Below are positions 49,148 to 56,995 of a stretch of DNA of 64,000 bases, one piece after another. A model generated the notes under the pieces. The model searched no databases and was not told the origin of the DNA. It saw only the letters and a list, made by a program, of their open reading frames with translations. The position numbers were made by a program, and so were the translations under genes. Numbering within the stretch: the stretch's first letter is position 1; each line of letters starts with the position of its first letter. This DNA is from a bacterium (GTDB lineage: Bacteria > Chloroflexota > Anaerolineae > Caldilineales > Caldilineaceae): assembly GCA_016124945.1 (NCBI GenBank), contig WGMT01000065.1, forward strand, positions 62,001-126,000. Direction: 5' to 3'.

Positions 49148-51406
49148 TCAATCTGCGGCAACGGGTAATTCCGCCGCAAGTGTGCTTCTGGCTCCCTCCG
49201 CCACTGCCACAAAGACGCGGGTGTCGTAAAAGCAGGCACTGGCGCCCATGTCAGTTTCATCTTGGGGCGTGATCTGGTTGATGTTGCGTCCATCGGGGCT
49301 GAACTTCGACCACCAGATCCCCGGCGCGAGGACCGTCCCCTGGATGATGCTGTTGGTAACTTCGGCGGTGAGGCGAACTTCACCCAGTTCGTTCCAAACG
49401 CGCAACTCCACACCGCTGACAATGCCCCGTGCAGCGGCGTCGGCTGGGTGAATCTGTAAAGCGGGTACATCCTCACGCCGCAAGAACCGATCCACATTGG
49501 CAAAGGTCGTGTTGAGAAACGAATGCGCCGGCGGCGAAATGCAGATCAGAGAATGATTGATGATTGAAGAATGGGTAGCCGCGCGCTCATCTCCGTTTCC
49601 CCACTCATTGTTCATCATTCTTCCCTCTTCCACCTTCGGCGCAACGTAGACGGGCACAGGCTCGTACCCGTCGTCGGCCATGCGCCGGCTAAAGAATTCA
49701 CACTTACCGCTGGGCGTGGGGAAGTTCCCCTGTGCGAAGGGAAGGTACGGATCGGGCAGGTTTAGGCGTACAAAACCGTCTGTAAGCAGGCGTTGCCATG
49801 TCACCGTCTCAAAGACAGGATGACGTTGCGCTTCGACGAAGTTGCGCAGCATGGTTTCATCGTCTTCGGCAAAGCAGGGATCGGTATAGCCCATCGCCGC
49901 GGCCAAACGGCGGAAGATCTCACTGTTGGGCAGGCTCTGCCCCACGGGCGGAATGGCGGGCCGGTTGAGGCTCACAAATTGATGACCGTAGGCACGGTGC
50001 AGATCCCAGTGCTCCAACTGTGTGGTGGCGGGCAGCACATAGTCTGCATAATCGGCGGTATCGGTCTGAAAGTGCTCAAGCACAACGGTGAAAAGGTCCT
50101 CGCGACGGAGGCCGGCGAGCACAGCGGACTGATCGGGGGCGACGGCGGCAGGGTTGCAGTTGTAGACGATCAGCGCCTTCATCGGCGGGCCGGCCTCGGC
50201 GGGATCGGGTTTGCGATCTACGGGGCGAGGGGCGTAGTAGGACTGTGCAATGTGTGCCGGATCGAGGCTCAGGGCGTCGCCCAGGCGGTTCATGTTGAGG
50301 GCGCGTGGCATGCGCCCGGCAAGGAGGTCGGGCCGGTGCAGTCCGCTGTAGTCGAAGTGACGGAAGCTGCCGCTGGTGCTAAGTTGAATGCCGCCACCGC
50401 GGTGTTTCCACGCGCCGATTAGAGCGGGAAGGCAGGTGATGGCGCGTACAGCCATGCCGCCGCCGTAATGACGTTGCAGCCCATAGTTGATGCGCAGGGC
50501 CGCCGGTGCAGTGGTGGCGTACGCCTGTGCCAGTTGACCGATACGCTCGGCAGGCACACCGGTGACGGCGGCAGCGCGTTCAGGCGTCCACTCGGCCACG
50601 GCCTCTTTCAACGCGTCGAAGCCTACGGTATAACGGGCCACGTAGTCGGCATCGGTCAACTCTTCGGCGATGATGACGTGCATCATGGCCAGCGCCAGTG
50701 CACCGTCGGTGCCGGGGCGAATGGGGATCCACTCGTCGGCTGCTCTGGCGGTGCGTGTCTGTGCCGGATCAATCACAATGACGTGCGCGCCCTGCTTGCG
50801 CGCGTCCTGGATAAAGGGCCACAGATGCAGGTTGCTGGTAAGTGTGTTCGTCCCCCACAGTAGGATGAGACGGGCGTGAGCAAAGTCTTCGGTGGCGACG
50901 CCTTCGCTGGCGCCGATGGTGTAGCGGTATCCTTCAAAGCCGGCTTCAGAACAGATTGTGCGGGCCAGGCGGCTGGCGCCCAGTGTGTTGAAGAAGGGTG
51001 AGGCCACACCTTCACCTTGTAACACCCCCATGGTGCCTGCGTAAGAATAGGGCAACACGGCTTCTGGGCCATGTTCAGCGCTAATACGTGTGAGTTTATC
51101 GGCGATATCGGCAATCGCCTCATCCCAGGTGACAGGCTCAAACTGTCCACTGCCTTTGGGGCCGACACGCCGCAACGGTGTGGTCAGGCGGTCGGTGTGG
51201 TAGGTACGTTCGAGGTAACGGTCCACCTTACCACACAGCTTGCCCTGGGTGATGCGGTGGGCGTCGTTGCCCCAAATATCGACGGCGTGCCGGGTGGACT
51301 TGTCCACGGCGACCTGCCAGCTACAGGTGTCGGGGCAATCGTGCGGACAGGCGCCGGTGATGATTTCGATGCCGGGATTGTTTTCGTAAAGTGTCAGCTT
51401 GGACAT
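49148..51406 (-). CDS. Molybdopterin oxidoreductase (cytoplasmic, DMSO reductase superfamily)
   Basis: 752 aa. The [4Fe-4S] ligands are in CPHDCPDTCSWQV and KLCGKV. A probable Mo ligand lies in ICSEAGFEG. The molybdopterin-binding C-terminal domain is visible (SFLNTTFANVDRFL onward). No twin-arginine signal or partner subunit gene is adjacent. About 28 residues before CISPPAHSFLN (EGRMMNNEWGNGDERAA and following) are foreign to the family and are encoded by an inserted hairpin repeat, yet the frame is kept. AAGGAG precedes the ATG. Substrate unknown; biotin sulfoxide-, formate- or other oxyanion-type activity is possible. Confidence 0.87.
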   Translation of the reverse strand: MSKLTLYENNPGIEIITGACPHDCPDTCSWQVAVDKSTRHAVDIWGNDAHRITQGKLCGKVDRYLERTYHTDRLTTPLRRVGPKGSGQFEPVTWDEAIADIADKLTRISAEHGPEAVLPYSYAGTMGVLQGEGVASPFFNTLGASRLARTICSEAGFEGYRYTIGASEGVATEDFAHARLILLWGTNTLTSNLHLWPFIQDARKQGAHVIVIDPAQTRTARAADEWIPIRPGTDGALALAMMHVIIAEELTDADYVARYTVGFDALKEAVAEWTPERAAAVTGVPAERIGQLAQAYATTAPAALRINYGLQRHYGGGMAVRAITCLPALIGAWKHRGGGIQLSTSGSFRHFDYSGLHRPDLLAGRMPRALNMNRLGDALSLDPAHIAQSYYAPRPVDRKPDPAEAGPPMKALIVYNCNPAAVAPDQSAVLAGLRREDLFTVVLEHFQTDTADYADYVLPATTQLEHWDLHRAYGHQFVSLNRPAIPPVGQSLPNSEIFRRLAAAMGYTDPCFAEDDETMLRNFVEAQRHPVFETVTWQRLLTDGFVRLNLPDPYLPFAQGNFPTPSGKCEFFSRRMADDGYEPVPVYVAPKVEEGRMMNNEWGNGDERAATHSSIINHSLICISPPAHSFLNTTFANVDRFLRREDVPALQIHPADAAARGIVSGVELRVWNELGEVRLTAEVTNSIIQGTVLAPGIWWSKFSPDGRNINQITPQDETDMGASACFYDTRVFVAVAEGARSTLAAELPVAAD
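49551..49630. repeat. Hairpin repeat inserted in frame within a molybdoenzyme gene
   Basis: GAATGATTGATGATTGAAG and following words face CCCACTCATTGTTCATCATTC across a short centre. The architecture matches the intergenic heptamer hairpins. Read on the minus strand, it adds roughly 28 codons without a stop. Confidence 0.65.
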
Positions 51407-51492
51407 GAAATCTCCTTGAGAGAACGAGGGTGCAACAGATGTTCACCAGTTTACAGTACGGATGATTGGGTAGCAAACCCTTTCAGTTCACG

Positions 51493-51612
51493 GGTGCATT
51501 TCAATCTGGGGGCAGACAGTGCCAGGCACGAGCCAGTAGATCGCCCGCTAGAGCCTCTGCGTTTGGCCCGTGCCTGGCACTGTCGCCGCGTGCTCCGCAA
51601 TTGAAATACACC
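51493..51612. repeat. REP-like inverted repeat with GTGCCAGGCAC core
   Basis: Inner arms of 16 bp are perfect (GACAGTGCCAGGCACG at 51515 with its complement at 51569). Outer arms GGTGCATTTCAAT and ATTGAAATACACC are near-complementary. The GTGCCAGGCAC core resembles REP sequences tied to RAYT transposases in other bacteria; no such transposase is in the window. Confidence 0.65.
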
Positions 51613-51630
51613 CTCGGCTCACTCACTTTT

Positions 51631-51649
51631 CTTGTGCAGTGTGCACAAG
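51631..51649. promoter_or_regulatory. Possible operator palindrome upstream of glnA
   Basis: CTTGTGCA-GTG-TGCACAAG, two perfect 8-bp half-sites, about 340 nt before the glnA start. A -10-like TATACT follows at 51705. The remaining leader (51711-51992) has a small GACCGC/GCGGTC hairpin near 51862, but I do not recognise a known riboswitch in it. Confidence 0.4.
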
Positions 51650-51992
51650 TCTAACTCTGGACATTTTGTCGACATTGACTATCCCTTACATTTTAGGGAA
51701 TGCCTATACTATGCACGAATCTATGTGCCTGAAGTTCAGGCGGCAACATCATCGTTGCAGGCGATAATCGACAGTCTTTCTGAGCTTACCGCCTCGCACA
51801 CTCACTAGAGAAGCAGGCATTCCGGCAGCGCAAACAACCTTGTCAATTGAGCGTGAAAGGTGACCGCATCCAGTGTGGCGGTCCACAACCACTCTGTTGG
51901 CGGGAAATGCGTGGCCGGTTTTTTGTTGGGTATCCACTCAACTTGTCGTTTTCCGTTTTGTTCATACCCCATTTAGTGAAGGAGTTCCGTTC

Positions 51993-53408
51993 ATGGCTCT
52001 CAATTGCAAGACCGTAGGGGATGTCACCAAGGCCGTTGAGGAATTGGGCATCCAGTTCATCGATCTGAAGTTCACCGATCTCTACGGCCAGTGGCATCAC
52101 TTCTCGGTGCCGGTTGATCTGTACGATGAAGACGATCTTTTCGGAACTGGGCTCGGTTTCGATGGTTCGTCGGTACGTGGTTTCAAGTCGATTGAAAACA
52201 GCGACATGCTCTTGGTGTGTGACCCGGCGACTGCCTTCATCGATACGGTCTGCGCCCATCCCACACTGAGCTTGATCGCCAATGTCTTCGAGCCGTTGAC
52301 CCGCGAGCGCTTCGATCGTGATCCTCGCAATGTCATCCTGGCAGCGGAGGCGTACATGAAGTCGCTTGGTCTGGCCGATGTCATGTACTGCGGCCCCGAA
52401 GCTGAGTTCTTCGTCTTCGATCAGGTGCGCTACGAAACCAGTCGCTACTCTTCGCAGTACGAAGTGGACAGCGGTGAAGCCGCCTGGAACACCGGAGACT
52501 GGGGCCCCGGCCACAAAATGGGCCACAAGCAGGGCTACTTCCCTGTCTCGCCGTTCGACAGCTTGCAGGACATCCGCTCGGAGATGGTCAACGACATGAT
52601 CGCCGCCGGCCTCAAGGTTGAACGTCACCACCACGAAGTGGCCACCGCTGGCCAGACGGAAATCGACCTGAAGTTTGCGCCCATGGTGCAGATGGCCGAC
52701 TGGATGCAGATCTACAAGTATGTGGTGAAGAATGTGGCAGCCAAATATGGCAAAACCGCCACCTTCATGCCCAAGCCCATGTTTGAGGACAACGGCTCCG
52801 GTATGCATGTACACCAGAGCTTGTGGAAGGACGGCCAGCCCCTCTTCGCCGGTGACAAGTACGCCGGCCTGAGCCAGATGGCGTTGTGGTACATCGGCGG
52901 CATCCTCAAGCACATCAACTCACTGCTGGCGATCTGTGCGCCCACCACCAACTCCTATCGCCGCCTCGTGCCCGGCTACGAAGCGCCCGTCGTCGTCGCC
53001 TATTCGGCCCGAAATCGCTCGGCTGCCTGCCGTATCCCTGTCTCGTCGCAGTCGCCTAAGGCCAAGCGTATTGAGTTCCGCTGCCCCGACCCGGCGGCCA
53101 ATCCCTACCTGGCCTTCTCGGCCATGCTTATGGCCGGCCTCGACGGCATCAAGAACCAGATCGATCCTGGCCTTCCCTCGGAAATGGACCTGTTCGAGGG
53201 TGAAACCATCAAGACGGTAACGACGGTAAAGGGATCTCTGGCCGAAGTGCTGGATGCTCTGGAAACAGACAACGCTTACCTGACCGAAGGCGGTGTCTTC
53301 TCTGAAGGGCTGTTGGAAACCTATATTGCTTACAAGCGCGTGGCCGATGTCGATGCAGTGCGCCTACGCCCGCATCCGCACGAGTTTGTGATGTACTACG
53401 GCGTCTAG
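51993..53408 (+). CDS. glnA: Glutamine synthetase, type I (long form)
   Basis: 471 aa. Makes glutamine from glutamate, ammonia and ATP. Landmarks: GLGFDGSSVRGF, YCGPEAEFFVFD, HHHEVATAGQTEIDLKF, KPMFEDNGSGMHVHQSLW, NSYRRLVPGYEAP and RCPDPAANPYLAF. Its length and the AAWNTGDWGPGHKMGHKQGYF insertion match the longer GSI forms, but the usual adenylylation-site sequence (NLYDLPPEE) is not seen at its place near EMDLFEGETIKT. The start is ATG 51993 with GAAGGAG; the open frame upstream is leader. Confidence 0.93.
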   Translation: MALNCKTVGDVTKAVEELGIQFIDLKFTDLYGQWHHFSVPVDLYDEDDLFGTGLGFDGSSVRGFKSIENSDMLLVCDPATAFIDTVCAHPTLSLIANVFEPLTRERFDRDPRNVILAAEAYMKSLGLADVMYCGPEAEFFVFDQVRYETSRYSSQYEVDSGEAAWNTGDWGPGHKMGHKQGYFPVSPFDSLQDIRSEMVNDMIAAGLKVERHHHEVATAGQTEIDLKFAPMVQMADWMQIYKYVVKNVAAKYGKTATFMPKPMFEDNGSGMHVHQSLWKDGQPLFAGDKYAGLSQMALWYIGGILKHINSLLAICAPTTNSYRRLVPGYEAPVVVAYSARNRSAACRIPVSSQSPKAKRIEFRCPDPAANPYLAFSAMLMAGLDGIKNQIDPGLPSEMDLFEGETIKTVTTVKGSLAEVLDALETDNAYLTEGGVFSEGLLETYIAYKRVADVDAVRLRPHPHEFVMYYGV

Positions 53409-53486
53409 TGCCTGCTACGCTTCCGAGTTACCTACCGTTCCTTGAAAGTTCAATGCTTCACATCGATACACGTTCGTAAGTACACG

Positions 53487-53530
53487 AAGGGCAGCAGCGT
53501 TCCAAATGGATCGGCTGCTGCCCTTGTTTT
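53487..53530 (+). terminator. Terminator after glnA
   Basis: AAGGGCAGCAGC with its perfect complement and a TTGTTTT tail. Confidence 0.85.
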
Positions 53531-53657
53531 ACGCTGTGTGGATCGACCCATATTCTATGTGTAGTTGGTCGCCCCACCTAAACGGTGTTACAATTCTTCC
53601 GAGTAGTCCTTCCCCGCGACCTCCTGCACCGACTCAAGAAGGAGATAGATAGCCTTC

Positions 53658-55019
53658 ATGTTGTACGATAACACTACCCACAGCGATAGGCTCGATCAAC
53701 TGGCCGTTGTTGATGATCTGATTAAGCGCAACAACATCCGTTTTGTGCGCCTACAGTTTAGCGACGTCGTTGGCGTGGTCAAACAGGTGACGATCCCCAT
53801 CGAGCATTGGGATCAGACGGTGGAACAGGGCATCTGGTTCGATGGTAGCTCTGTAGAAGGCTTTGCCCGCGTCGCTGAAAGTGACATGTACCTGGTACCC
53901 GATCTGGAGACCTTCGCCCCCATTCCCTGGGAAATGGAGCTGTCGACGGCGCGTGTCATCTGCGATGTCCACACGCCCGATGGTGAACCCTTCGCCGGTG
54001 ACCCGCGCCATGTCTTACGTCGTCAACTGGAACGGGCGCGTAACATGGGTTTTGACTTCATGGTTGGGCCGGAACTGGAATTTTTCCTCTTTCGTATCCA
54101 CAAAGACGGTAGCCTTTACCCGTTGGTACCACAAGACGAAGCGGGCTACTTTGACGTCAGCACCGATCTGGCACATAGCGTGCGCCGCCAGATGATGGAT
54201 TCCTTGAGCGCGATGGGGATCAAAGTTGAAGCAGCCCACCACGAAGTTGCCAGTGGTCAAAGCGAAATCGATTTCCAATATGGCCCGGCGTTGATCACGG
54301 CTGACAATGCCATGACCTTTCGCACCACGCTAAAGGCAATTGCCCAGAAGAACGGCCTACACTGTACCTTCATGCCCAAGCCCATCGCTGGTGTCAGCGG
54401 ATCCGGTATGCACGTTCATCAAAGTCTCTGGCATCATGGCACCGGTGAAACTGCCATGCACAACGGTGAAAACGAGTACGGCCTCAGCCAGATGGCGCAA
54501 TGGTTCATCGCCGGTCAACTAACCCATGCCAAAGGAATGACACCGATCCTGGCGCCGTTGGTCAACAGCTACAAACGGCTCGTGCCCGGCTACGAAGCAC
54601 CTGTCTACATTTCGTGGGGGCGCACGAACCGCAGCGCGTTGATTCGCATTCCGCGCACATCGCACAACCGCCCCCAGAGCACACGTTGTGAATTACGTTG
54701 CCCCGATCCCAGCGCCAATCCCTATCTGGCCTTTGCCGTTATGTTGGCGGCCGGCCTTGACGGCATCGAACGCAAGCTCGAGCCGCCCATCCCCGCTGAA
54801 GAAGATCTCTACCAGGTCGACACCACCCGCGCCGGTTTCGACACCCTGCCGGGTAGCCTGGGCGAAGCCCTAGAAGCCATGAAACAGGACAAAGTGGTGC
54901 AAGAAGCACTGGGGCAGCATGTCTTCGAACGCTTTATCGAAGCCAAGACACTGGAATGGGATCAATACCGCATCTACGTCACTCAGTGGGAATTGGATCG
55001 GTATTTGAAGATCTTTTAA
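53658..55019 (+). CDS. Glutamine synthetase, type I (short form, GSI-alpha-like)
   Basis: 453 aa. It shares all GS motifs (GIWFDGSSVEGF, VGPELEFFLF, HHEVASGQSEIDF, KPIAGVSGSGMHVHQSLW, NSYKRLVPGYEAP, RCPDPSANPYLAF). It lacks the internal insertion of the first enzyme and has no adenylylation site, like GSI-alpha enzymes of Firmicutes and Thermotogae. It is only moderately similar to its neighbour, so the two are old paralogues or of separate origin rather than a recent duplication. Whether it makes glutamine or a related gamma-glutamyl product is not certain. Confidence 0.88.
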   Translation: MLYDNTTHSDRLDQLAVVDDLIKRNNIRFVRLQFSDVVGVVKQVTIPIEHWDQTVEQGIWFDGSSVEGFARVAESDMYLVPDLETFAPIPWEMELSTARVICDVHTPDGEPFAGDPRHVLRRQLERARNMGFDFMVGPELEFFLFRIHKDGSLYPLVPQDEAGYFDVSTDLAHSVRRQMMDSLSAMGIKVEAAHHEVASGQSEIDFQYGPALITADNAMTFRTTLKAIAQKNGLHCTFMPKPIAGVSGSGMHVHQSLWHHGTGETAMHNGENEYGLSQMAQWFIAGQLTHAKGMTPILAPLVNSYKRLVPGYEAPVYISWGRTNRSALIRIPRTSHNRPQSTRCELRCPDPSANPYLAFAVMLAAGLDGIERKLEPPIPAEEDLYQVDTTRAGFDTLPGSLGEALEAMKQDKVVQEALGQHVFERFIEAKTLEWDQYRIYVTQWELDRYLKIF

Positions 55020-55085
55020 TCGTAGTGCGCGTACCGGTAGACGCAGTGCTTTCCATTTCGAGAGCGATAAATCTATAACAAACAG

Positions 55086-55130
55086 AACACGGAATCGCAG
55101 AGCACGCTGCTCTACGATTCCGTGTTTTTT
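55086..55130 (+). terminator. Terminator after the second glutamine synthetase
   Basis: A long stem (AACACGGAATCGCAGAGCA against its near-complement, one mismatch) with loop cgc and a T6 tail. Confidence 0.88.
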
Positions 55131-55181
55131 GTGTATGCTGTGTTTGTATTCCGGCAACCTCACCCCTACAGGAGGAGACTC

Positions 55182-55826
55182 ATGACACAACGAATTGTTG
55201 ATTTAAGTTTGACGCTCTACCCGGGTATGCGCGGCGTAGACAGCGATTCAGCCTCAAGGATTGAAGTGGAAGGCTACAATACCACCACACTCCATCTCTA
55301 TAGCCACGCCGGCACCCACATGGACGCCCCCCTGCATTTTGTACCGAACGGCGGCACAATCGATCATGTGCTGCTCGAAAAGTGTATCGGCCCGGCGCTG
55401 CTCGTGGACGTGACCCACATCGGCCCCAACGGCTTGATCGAAGTGGCCGATCTCGGCGACGCCGCCGCCCGCATCAGCGCGGGGACACGCCTGCTTCTCC
55501 GCACCGATTGGTCTTCTCACGCCGAAATGGAAGATTACCGCACCCACATGCCACGCATCTCGGCAGATCTGGCGCGCTGGCTGGTAGAACGCCGGATCGC
55601 ACTCCTCGGCGTTGAACAGCCCTCCGTCGCCTCATTGCGCCCCGAAAATCGCGCCGAACTTACAGAAGTGCATGAGATCCTCTTACGCGCCGAGACGGTC
55701 ATTGTCGAAGGGCTCACCAATCTCCATCTCCTCACCCAAGACGTCGTCCACTTCATTGCACTCCCCCTCAAAATGCGCAACTGTGACGGATCACCTGTGC
55801 GCGCTGTAGCGATTGAGGAAGCTTGA
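55182..55826 (+). CDS. Cyclase family metal-dependent hydrolase (KynB-like)
   Basis: 214 aa. Zinc-binding signature HAGTHMDAPLHF at about residue 45, with LTLYPGMRGVDSD at the start and GVEQPSVASL, EGLTNL later. The family includes bacterial kynurenine formamidase and isatin hydrolase, which hydrolyse amide bonds of small aromatic compounds. The true substrate cannot be read here. GGAGGAG precedes ATG 55182; the in-frame ATG at 55122 lies in the terminator. Confidence 0.85.
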   Translation: MTQRIVDLSLTLYPGMRGVDSDSASRIEVEGYNTTTLHLYSHAGTHMDAPLHFVPNGGTIDHVLLEKCIGPALLVDVTHIGPNGLIEVADLGDAAARISAGTRLLLRTDWSSHAEMEDYRTHMPRISADLARWLVERRIALLGVEQPSVASLRPENRAELTEVHEILLRAETVIVEGLTNLHLLTQDVVHFIALPLKMRNCDGSPVRAVAIEEA

Positions 55827-55870
55827 GAATTCGCACGGTGATGTGAGTCAAACTTCTGAATACAACTGGC

Positions 55871-55932
55871 GATTAGGTGATTAGGGGATTTCAGATCGTG
55901 TTCACGATCTGAAATCCCCTAATCACCTAATC
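55871..55932. repeat. 30-bp perfect hairpin of octamer words with conserved core
   Basis: 55871-55900 is exactly complementary to 55903-55932. Words are gattaggt/gattaggg, and the apex is GATTTCAGATCGTG, the same core as at 42511-42588. It lies in the 3' region of the cyclase-family gene. Confidence 0.95.
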
Positions 55933-56015
55933 ACGTTATCCCTTTGGCCTATTTTATGGACAATCCATGTGCGATTGGTAGACAACTTACCGAAGCCATG
56001 TGCAGAAAAGATTAA

Positions 56016-56035
56016 CCTACTAACCATTAGGTAGG
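56016..56035. promoter_or_regulatory. Candidate TetR operator
   Basis: CCTAC-TAACCATTAG-GTAGG is an imperfect palindrome 48 nt before the TetR start. A second partial copy (AACCTACTCACC) follows at 56043. The site suits autoregulation, inferred from position and symmetry. Confidence 0.4.
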
Positions 56036-56082
56036 GAGATTGAACCTACTCACCCATCACGAATGACCTTTTCTTTTCTGCC

Positions 56083-56718
56083 ATGATGATAAATATTTTT
56101 GAACCAATCAAAACCGAAAAAAACAGCGGCGCCAAAGAACGAGTGCTCGATGCCGCCGAAATGCAGTTTCAACTGCACGGCTACAAAGCGGTCACCATGC
56201 AGGAGATCGCCGAAGCACTGGGGATGCGCCAGGCATCTCTCTATTACCACGTTCCACAGGGCAAAGAACAACTCTTTGTGCAAGTCATTGAGCGAAGGCT
56301 TGCCCGTCATCAACAAGGACTGCGTGAAGCCATTGATGCAACGCCCGCTAAGTTACGCGAACAATTGGCGGCGGCACTAACGTGGTTTTCCTCACAACCG
56401 CCGGTCAACTTTCTGGTGATGATGCAGTCGGACATGCCCCTGCTCAGCGAGGAAAACAATGCGTATCTGACAAGGTTGGCCTACCAAGCCACCTTCGGCC
56501 CGCTCCGACAGCTATTTGTCGATGCACAGCAGCGCAAAGAGATCCGCAAGAGCGATGTGGAGACATTGGCTGGGTTGATGCTCTCGATTGTAGACGGAAT
56601 GTCCTACATCCGTACACATCAGCCGGGTGCACCACCCACGGCCCAGATGGTTGACACCATCCTGTCGATCCTTTTGGAAGGACTTTACCCTCGCAAAGAG
56701 GCTTCCGCTGAATTTTGA
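56083..56718 (+). CDS. TetR/AcrR family transcriptional regulator
   Basis: 211 aa. The N-terminal helix-turn-helix reads RVLDAAEMQFQLHGYKAVTMQ, EIAEALGMRQASLYYHVPQGKE, the standard TetR pattern. The C-terminal ligand domain has a short hydrophobic core (MLSIVDGMSYIRTHQP). It lies immediately upstream of the ABC exporter genes on the same strand and most likely represses them until a toxic ligand binds. Confidence 0.9.
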   Translation: MMINIFEPIKTEKNSGAKERVLDAAEMQFQLHGYKAVTMQEIAEALGMRQASLYYHVPQGKEQLFVQVIERRLARHQQGLREAIDATPAKLREQLAAALTWFSSQPPVNFLVMMQSDMPLLSEENNAYLTRLAYQATFGPLRQLFVDAQQRKEIRKSDVETLAGLMLSIVDGMSYIRTHQPGAPPTAQMVDTILSILLEGLYPRKEASAEF

Positions 56719-56756
56719 TGGATCCGGAGAAGCCGTAGCCAAGTATGCATACATCA

Positions 56757-56842
56757 AGTGGTCAGTTAACAAAATTCTTACCATTTTGCTCAGGTGCTTA
56801 CTTGGTGAACTGAAAAGGCAGAAATCACCTTAACTGACCACT
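56757..56842. repeat. Short element with 13-bp perfect terminal inverted repeats
   Basis: AGTGGTCAGTTAA at 56757-56769 and its exact complement at 56830-56842 bound an 86-bp non-coding element. Its right end overlaps the left end of the next element by two bases. Confidence 0.65.
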
Positions 56843-56937
56843 AGGCTGTGTTGACATTTCACAGGTCTCCTCTGGTCAATTTGGCATTGAGCGACAACTT
56901 GCCAGGAGACCGCACTGTAAATGTCAACAGAACCTAG
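56841..56937. repeat. MITE-like element bounded by CTAG
   Basis: Ends CTAGGCTGTGTTGACATTT and the complement of CTAGGTTCTGTTGACATTT form imperfect inverted repeats of about 22 bp. CTAG at both tips could be a 4-bp target duplication, as made by some IS5-group elements. At 97 bp it cannot encode a transposase. It lies 58 nt upstream of the membrane fusion gene. Confidence 0.65.
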
Positions 56938-56995
56938 TAAAGCAGTTCAAGAATATACGATCAATTTATGCAGGGATTGCCGGGGAGGCAGTGCA

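Noticed and set aside
49021..49151. Longer N-terminus of the Kelch protein up to 49151
   Set aside because: A clear lipoprotein signal starts at 48989 and the likely promoter lies within the proposed extension.
51750..51992. Glutamine riboswitch in the glnA leader
   Set aside because: I could not align the leader with the glnA or DP1 riboswitch consensus. The small GACCGC/GCGGTC hairpin alone is not evidence.
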